Shown here piece by piece: positions 55,744 through 64,000 of a stretch of DNA of 64,000 nucleotides. The position numbers and the translations under genes are program-made. The stretch covers positions 352,516 to 416,515 of the forward strand of contig CAVVYA010000006.1 in the NCBI GenBank assembly GCA_963752345.1, given 5' to 3'. Source of the stretch: CAVVYA01 sp963752345. Lineage in GTDB: Bacteria; Pseudomonadota; Alphaproteobacteria; SMXQ01. The notes beneath the pieces were generated by a model. That model did no database searches, had not been told where the DNA came from, and saw only the letters and a list, made by a program, of their open reading frames with translations. Each line of letters opens with the position of its first letter. Positions within the stretch are counted from its first letter, which is position 1.

Positions 55744-57818
55744 ATGGCCGAGCTTCTCGTCGAACTGTTCTCCGAGGAAATTCCCGCGCGCATGCAGGCG
55801 CGCGCCGCCGACGATCTCAAGCGCCTGGCGACCGACGCGTTCAAGGCCGCCGCCCTGCAATTTTCCGATGCGCGCGCCTTCGTCACGCCGCGCCGCCTGG
55901 CCTTGTCGGTCGAAGGGCTGCCGGTGGCCCAGGCCGACCTGAAGGAAGAGCGCCGCGGTCCGCGCGTCGATGCGCCGCAAAACGCCGATCGACGGTTTCC
56001 TGCGCGCCAACGGCATCACGCTCGAGCAATGCGAGAAGCGCGACACCGGCAAGGGCGTGTTCTATTTCGCCGTGGTCGAGAAGAAGGGGCGCAAGACCGC
56101 CGACGTGCTGGCCGAATTGCTGCCGAATGTGTTCGGCGCCTTGCCGTGGCCCAAGTCGATGCGCTGGGGCGCCGGCGACATCCGCTGGGTGCGCCCGCTG
56201 CACAGCATCCTCTGCGCCTTCGACGGTCAAGTGGTGACTCTCAAGTTCGCCGGCATCGAGGCGGGCGACACCACGCGCGGCCACCGCTTCCTGGCGCCCA
56301 AGCCGTTCGCGGCGAAATCGCTCGCCGACATACAAGGACAACCTGCGTGCGGCCTATGTCATGCTCGATGCGGCCGAGCGGCGCGAGTCCATCGCCAAGG
56401 ACGCCGCGCTGCTCGCCAAGGACGAAGGGCTGACGCCTCAAGCGCGACGAGGGATTGCTCGACGAGGTCACCGGCCTGGTCGAATGGCCGGTGGCGCTGC
56501 TCGGCACCATCGATCAGAATTTCATGGACGTGCCGCCCGAGGTGCTGACCACCGCGATGCGCGCGCACCAGAAATATTTCGCGCTGGAAAAGCCCGACGG
56601 CACGCTCGCCCCGCGCTTCGTCGTCATCGCCAACATGCTGACCGAGGACGGCGGCAAGCAGGTGGTCGCCGGCAACGAGCGCGTGCTGCGCGCCCGCCTG
56701 TCCGACGCCCGCTTCTTCTGGGACCAGGACCGCAAGCAGCCGCTGGACTCCCGCGTGCCGGCGCTCAAGGACATCGTGTTCCACGCCAAGCTCGGCACGG
56801 TGGCCGAGAAGGTCGCGCGCATCGAAACGCTCGCCGCCGAGCTCTGCCAATACATCCCCGGCGCCGACCGCGACGCCGTGCGCAGCGCGCCGCACTGCTC
56901 GCCAAGGCCGATCTCGTCACCGGCATGGTCGGCGAATTCCCCGAGCTGCAGGGCATCATGGGGCGCTACTACGCGCTGCATGACGGCGAGACGCGCGCAG
57001 TGGCCGACGCCATCGCCGAGCACTACTCGCCCAAGGGCCCCGACGACAAATGCCCGACGGCGCCGGTCAGCGTCGCCGTGGCGCTCGCCGACAAGATCGA
57101 CACGCTCGTCGGCTTCTTCGCCATCGACGAGAAGCCGACCGGTTCGCGCGATCCCTTCGCGCTGCGCCGCGCGGCGCTCGGCGTCATCCGGCTCGTGCTG
57201 GAGAACAAGCTGCGCCTGCCGCTCACCAAGGCCTTCACCTTTGCGGCCGGCGCAATATGGCGCGATCGCCGAAAGGTCCAGAATGCCAAGCGACGGATTT
57301 GCTCGATTTCTTCGAGGACCGTCTGAAGGTGGCGCTGCGCGAGAAGGGTGTGCGGCACGATCTGATCGACGCGGTGTTCGCGCTCGGCGGCGAGGACGAT
57401 CTCGTGCGGCTGCTGGCGCGGGTCGATGCGCTGACCAGCTTCCTCGCCAGCGAGGATGGCCGCAACCTGCTGGTCGCCTACCGCCGCGCCTCGAACATCG
57501 TCACCATCGAAGAGAAGAAGGACAAGGCAACCTACGATGGCGCGGTCGATCCGGCGCTGCTGTCTCAGGCCGAGGAGCAGAAGCTGGCCAAGGTGCTGGC
57601 CGAGGCTCAGGCCGGCACGAAGCTGGCGCTTGGAGAAGGAAGACTTCACCGGCGCCATGACGGTGCTGGCTCTGCTGCGCGGTCCGGTGGATGCCTTCTT
57701 CGACAAGGTGACCGTCAATACCGACGACAAAGCCGTGCGGGCCAATCGCCTGCGGCTGTTGTCGCAGATCCGCGCCACGCTCGGCGCGGTGGCCGATTTT
57801 TCGCGCGTCGAGGGATGA
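55744..57818 (+). CDS. glyS: Glycyl-tRNA synthetase beta chain, with many frameshifts
   Basis: About 690 residues from the ATG at 55744 (MAELLVELFSEEIPARMQAR). The family is certain from PWPKSMRWGAGDIRWVRPLH, KADLVTGMVGEFPELQGIMG, YALHDGETRAVADAIAEHYS and VNTDDKAVRANRLRLLSQIR. The frame changes near 55981, 56331, 56439, 56885, between 57255 and 57290, and 57630, most consistent with one extra base each. An essential gene should not carry so many, so sequence error is the likely cause. It catalyses glycine attachment to tRNA-Gly with GlyQ. Confidence 0.95.
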
Positions 57819-57831
57819 AGAAGGCGAGAGC

Positions 57832-60560
<2,729 letters not shown>

Positions 60561-60592
60561 GCAGCGGCTCGCGGCGCGCTTCGCAGCTTCCA

Positions 60593-60735
60593 TCGTCATG
60601 CCCCAGGCTTGTCCGGGGCATCTCATGCCACACGACAGATCGTCACCCCGGACTTGATCCGGGGCCCATTGGTCGTTGGTAGGCGCTCGAGCGCCTGGTC
60701 GGTTCAATGGATCCCGGATCAAGTCCGGGATGACG
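60593..60735. repeat. Palindromic intergenic repeat block R4
   Basis: CGTCATGCCCCAGGCTTGTC and CGTCACCCCGGACTTGATCC are followed by GGATCCCGGATCAAGTCCGG and GATGACG, all of the same repeat family as the blocks near 25, 27 and 36 kb. It lies between convergent ppdK and ygfZ. Confidence 0.7.
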
Positions 60736-60850
60736 ATTTTTTCCGGAGCGACGGTTTCCGGGCCACGGTCTTTTCCGGGATGACGGTTTTTTCCGGGGCG
60801 ACGGTTTTTCCGGGGGTGACGGTTTTTCGGTGGATGCCGGTTTTTGGTGT
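60736..60850. repeat. Tandem repeat of about 20 bp
   Basis: About six imperfect copies of TTTTTCCGGGGTGACGGTT run from the end of the palindromic block to the ygfZ stop. Copies differ at two to five positions. Probably a variable tandem repeat that grew from the end of the R4 block. Confidence 0.65.
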
Positions 60851-60855
60851 CGGCG

Positions 60856-61838
60856 TCAGTGCGCCGCTTTGTCCGCGTCCGCGCCTGCCGCCAGCATCCG
60901 CGGCGCCAGCCGGCTCCGTCCGCGCTCGTCGTCGTCCGGCAGCCAGGGCGGATGTTTCGGCGTGATCTTGCTCTCGCCCGCCATCAGCGGCTTCCCGGCC
61001 TGCACCGCCGCGCGCACCTGCTCCAGCCGCAACAGCGCGATGCCCTGGTCGCCCATGCCGGTGCGCATCTCGCCCGCGTCGGCGCCCGCGAAGGTCACCG
61101 GCGTGCCGATGTCGGGCACGTCGCCCTCGATCTCGACCGGCAGCAGGCGCTTCTTCACCAGGCCGCGGTAGCGCATGCGCGCGGTCAGCTCCTGGCCGAC
61201 GTAGCAGCCCTTGCGTCCAGTCGATGGCGTTGAGCAGGTCGAAATCCGCTTCCATCGGCAGGGTCTTCTCCTGCACCAGGTCGACCAGCCCCTCGGGGAT
61301 GCCGAAATGCAGCCGCAGGGTTTCGTAGGCCATGCGGTCGCCCGCCGTGAAGCCGGCGTTCTCCAGCCCCGCGATGCCCGAGGCCGGCAGCAGCGCGCGG
61401 GCGCCGATTCCGGCATAGCGCGGATCGACGTAGCAGAAGCCGGCGGCGAACGGCCCGCCGCGCCCCTCGAAGCCGTGCAGCGCCGCCGAATCGTGCGGCC
61501 CGTCGCCGAGCAGGGCGATGGTGCGGAACAGCTTGCTCACGTCGTCGACCTCGACCTTGGCGCGCAGCCGGTATTTCAGCAGCCGCGCGCGCAGGTCCTC
61601 GAGCCGCGATTTGGCGACGTCGAGAAACAGCACGCCGTCGAGCTCGACGATGAAGAAATCGTGCAGGTAGCGCCCCTGCGGGCGTGAGCAGGGCGGCATA
61701 GATGGCCTGGCCGGGCTGCGCCCTGTTGACGTCGTTGGTGATGACGCCCTGCAGGAAGGCGCGCGCGTCGGGCCCGGCGACCGCGAGCGTGCCGCGATCC
61801 TCGAGGGCGACGAAGGATTTCTGACCGAAGCCGAGCAT
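60856..61838 (-). CDS. ygfZ: YgfZ/GcvT-like folate-binding protein, frameshifted
   Basis: About 325 residues from the ATG at 61838 (MLGFGQKSFVALEDRGTLAV). The family signature KGCYVGQE is present (WRKGCYVGQELTARMRYRGL), as is DARAFLQGVITNDVN near the start. Extra bases near 61681 and 61215 divide the frame in three. It supports repair or assembly of some iron-sulfur enzymes with folate. Transcribed convergently with ppdK and divergently from the glycosyltransferase cluster. Confidence 0.88.
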
Positions 61839-61997
61839 GGGAGTTCCAAACCAGGAGAAGCGCGCAGGCTAGCAGGGATTTGCGGATGGACCAACCGTGG
61901 AGACTGTAACCGGCCGTTCCGGCTCCGGAGATAGCCACGCTTGGCAAGGTTTCCCCCGGGCCGTATAAACTCGCCCGATGCCGCAGGTTCAGGCCCC

Positions 61998-62955
61998 TTG
62001 AACATTCTGTTCATCACCTCCACCCGGATCGGTGACGCCGTTCTGTCGACCAGTCTCCTCGACCATGTCATCCGGACCCATCCCGGCGCGCGGGTGACGG
62101 TCGCCTGCGGGCCGGCGGCCGCGCCGCTGTTCGAATGCGTGCCGGGGCTCGCCCGCGTCATCGTCATGCGCAAGCGCCGCGCGGCGCTCCATTGGCTCGA
62201 CCTGTGGCGCCAGGTGGTGCCCCGGGCGTGGTCCCTGGTGATCGACCTGCGCGCCTCCGCCCTGGCCTGGCTCGTGGTCGCCGGCGAGCGCCGGGTGTTC
62301 AAGCCGCGGCCCGGCGAGCGCGTCCATCGCATGACCCAGATCGCGCGCGTGCTCGATCTCGCGCCGCCGCCGTCGCCCAAGCTGTGGACCGCGCCGAGCC
62401 ACGAGGTCGCCGCCGCCGGCCTGATTCCCGCCGGCCCCGTGCTGGCGCTCGGGCCGACCGCCAACTGGCGCGGCAAGACCTGGCGGCCGGAGCGCTTCGC
62501 CGCGCTGATCGGCCGGCTGACCGGACCCGGCGGCCTGCTGGCGGGCGCGCCGATCGCCGTGTTCGGCGCGCCGAGCGAGCGCGCAGCGGCGCTGCCGGTG
62601 CTCGACGTCATTCCCGCCGTGCGGCGCATCGACCTGGTGGGCCGCACCGACCTGCTCACGGCGCACGCCTGCCTCAAGCGCTGCGCCATGTATATCGGCA
62701 ATGATTTCGGGCCTGATGCATATCGCGGCGGCCGCCGGCATCCCGACGCTCGGCCTGTTCGGCCCGTCGCGCGACGAGAACTATGCGCCGTGGGGCGAGC
62801 GCTGCGCCGTGGTGCGCACCGCGACCGCCTATGACGATCTGTTCCCGCCGGGTTACGATCACCGCACCACGGACACGCTGATGGACAGCCTGTCGGTCGA
62901 TGCCGTGGTCGCGGCGGCCGAGGACCTGTGGCGCCGCCATGGAGCCAAGCCGTGA
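61998..62955 (+). CDS. Glycosyltransferase family 9 (heptosyltransferase type), frameshifted
   Basis: About 318 residues. The legible frame starts LNILFITSTRIGDAVLSTSL; the TTG at 61998 is a possible start, or the ATG at 61978 if one base is wrong between them. The GT9 features are GPTANWRGKTWRPERFAALI and, after one extra base near 62706, SGLMHIAAAAGIPTLGLFGP followed by SRDENYAPWG. Such enzymes add heptose or a related sugar to the lipopolysaccharide core at the inner membrane. The stop overlaps the next start. Confidence 0.85.
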
Positions 62956-63779
62956 GTCAGTCGACCAGTGTCACCGCGAACGAACCGGCGCGCACCCAGC
63001 GGCTGTCCGCCCTGGTGGTCGCGCACAACGAGGAGGCGCAGATCGCCGCCTGCCTCGATACCTTGCGCTTCGCCGACGAGATCGTCGTGGTGCTCGACAA
63101 ATGCACCGACCGGACGCGCGAAATCGCCGCGCGCTACACCGACAAGCTGCTCGAAGGCGCGTGGGACATCGAGGGCGAGCGGCGCAATCTCGGCATCGCC
63201 GCCTGCACCGGCGACTGGATCCTCGAAGTGGATGCGGACGAGCGGGTGCAGCCCGAGCTCTGCCGCGAGATTCTCGCCGTCATCGAAACGGCGCCGAAGC
63301 CGGCGCATTTCCTGGTGCCCTACGACAATTACGTCGGCAGCCGCCTGGTGCGCTACGGCTGGGGCGCCTCGTGGGGCGTGTCGGCCACCGTGCGCCTGTT
63401 CAGCAAGGGCGCCAAAAGCTGGGGCATGACCAAGATCCATCCGCCGGTGAAGCTCACGGGCCAGAAGCTGTGGCTCAAGACGCCGATGGTGCATTATGTC
63501 GACCGCGACATCTCCGACATGATCAAGCGGCTCGACCGCTACACCAGCGCGCGCGCCGCCGACCTGCGCGCCGCCGGCAATATCGGCACGTTCCCCGACA
63601 ATGTGCGGCGCATCTTCTCGCGCTTCCTGAAATGCTACATCGGGCGCAAGGGCTACAAGGAAGGCCAGCTCGGCTTCCTCATCGCGCTGTTCGCCGGCCT
63701 GTTCCCCATCCTGTCGTGGTACAAGGCGCGCTTCGATGCGCCGCGCCCGAGCGCCAGCCGAGACGGGAAGGGCCGCTGA
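62952..63779 (+). CDS. Glycosyltransferase family 2
   Basis: 275 residues from the GTG at 62952, overlapping the GT9 stop. The GT-A motifs are LSALVVAHNEEAQIAACLDT, VVVLDKCTDRTREIA and the metal-binding DADERVQPEL. The pattern (HPPVKLTGQKLWLKTPMVHY, YTSARAADLRAAG) is that of WaaE/KdtX-like enzymes, which add glucose to the LPS core heptose. A helix near the C-terminus (GFLIALFAGLFPILSWYKAR) suggests membrane association. Its stop overlaps the next gene's ATG. Confidence 0.87.
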   Translation: MSQSTSVTANEPARTQRLSALVVAHNEEAQIAACLDTLRFADEIVVVLDKCTDRTREIAARYTDKLLEGAWDIEGERRNLGIAACTGDWILEVDADERVQPELCREILAVIETAPKPAHFLVPYDNYVGSRLVRYGWGASWGVSATVRLFSKGAKSWGMTKIHPPVKLTGQKLWLKTPMVHYVDRDISDMIKRLDRYTSARAADLRAAGNIGTFPDNVRRIFSRFLKCYIGRKGYKEGQLGFLIALFAGLFPILSWYKARFDAPRPSASRDGKGR

Positions 63780-64000
63780 TGCGCGTGATGCAGGTGATGG
63801 CCGGCGCGCAGCATGGCGGTGCGGAGGCGTTCTTCGTGCGCCTGACGATCGCGCTCGCCCGCGCCGGCGTCGAGACGCGCGCCGTGATCCGCCCGTTCGC
63901 CCATCGCCGCGAGGCCTTGGTGGAGGGCGGGGTGGCGGTGACGGAATTGCCGTTCGGCGGCTGGCTCGATTTCAAGACGACGCCCAGGCTGGCGTCCGAA
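63779..64000 (+). CDS. Glycosyltransferase (GT4-like), N-terminal part only
   Basis: The ATG at 63779 overlaps the GT2 stop (TGATG). The first 74 residues, MRVMQVMAGAQHGGAEAFFV to DFKTTPRLASE, show the GGAE glycine-rich loop and the Rossmann start of GT-B (family 4) enzymes. The rest lies beyond the window. Probably the next step of LPS-core or capsule synthesis. Confidence 0.8.
   Translation, partial: MRVMQVMAGAQHGGAEAFFVRLTIALARAGVETRAVIRPFAHRREALVEGGVAVTELPFGGWLDFKTTPRLASE

Overview
The window looks like an alphaproteobacterial chromosome, probably from or near the Rhodospirillales. This is inferred from the high GC content, the order ispB - DUF2007 - TrmN6-like - S49 peptidase - glyQ - glyS - ppdK - ygfZ, TAXI and Bug-type solute receptors, and the OmpR-type two-component pair. 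No 16S rRNA is present, so the taxonomy is tentative. Many otherwise conserved genes carry single-base frameshifts, mostly consistent with one extra base. They cluster at about 21.5-37.7 kb and 55.9-62.7 kb, while 38-46 kb and 46.7-55.9 kb are clean. The simplest reading is residual sequencing or assembly error, and the affected genes are annotated as one locus each.

Layout. (1) 1-5.4 kb is an integrated mobile element: P4-type tyrosine integrase, AlpA-like DNA-binding protein, a putative replication initiator with 22-bp-spaced iterons just beyond it, small unknown genes, and at the left edge a gene resembling the N-terminal domain of AbiJ-type abortive-infection proteins. Its right end is a tRNA-Lys-like 3' sequence (5349-5402) repeated at 9377-9431. 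(2) 5.4-9.4 kb lies between these two att-like repeats and holds two different IS630-family elements, a gene cut by one of them, a coiled-coil protein and a methyltransferase. (3) 11.1-20.0 kb is a type I secretion locus: a membrane fusion protein and two different ABC exporters, divergent from a large RTX-repeat protein. (4) 20.3-23.8 kb carries small envelope or stress proteins (PepSY-like, CsbD, PRC-barrel, BON, DM13).

(5) 23.9-37.9 kb is a catabolic and uptake island: amidohydrolase, two paralogous periplasmic binding proteins flanking a cupin protein, an ABC ATPase and a fused permease, then an enolase-superfamily enzyme, a CoA-transferase, a thiolase-like/DUF35 pair, an Asp/Glu-racemase-superfamily protein and a Bug-type receptor. 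The genes suggest uptake of an organic acid and its processing as a CoA thioester; the substrate is not evident. (6) 38.1-48.9 kb has a glycine-zipper envelope protein, a lipoprotein, a response regulator/histidine kinase pair with two matching candidate operators outside it, an SDR, a PhoX-type phosphatase, an amidohydrolase, a single-domain response regulator and apt. (7) 49-60.6 kb is housekeeping: TAXI receptor, PH-domain protein, tRNA-Pro, polyprenyl synthase, methyltransferase, S49 peptidase, glycyl-tRNA synthetase and pyruvate phosphate dikinase. (8) 60.8-64 kb holds ygfZ and the start of a glycosyltransferase cluster, probably for lipopolysaccharide.

A family of palindromic intergenic repeats lies at four convergent gene junctions (25.1, 27.2, 35.7 and 60.6 kb), and one copy supplies the C-terminal codons of the DUF35 gene.
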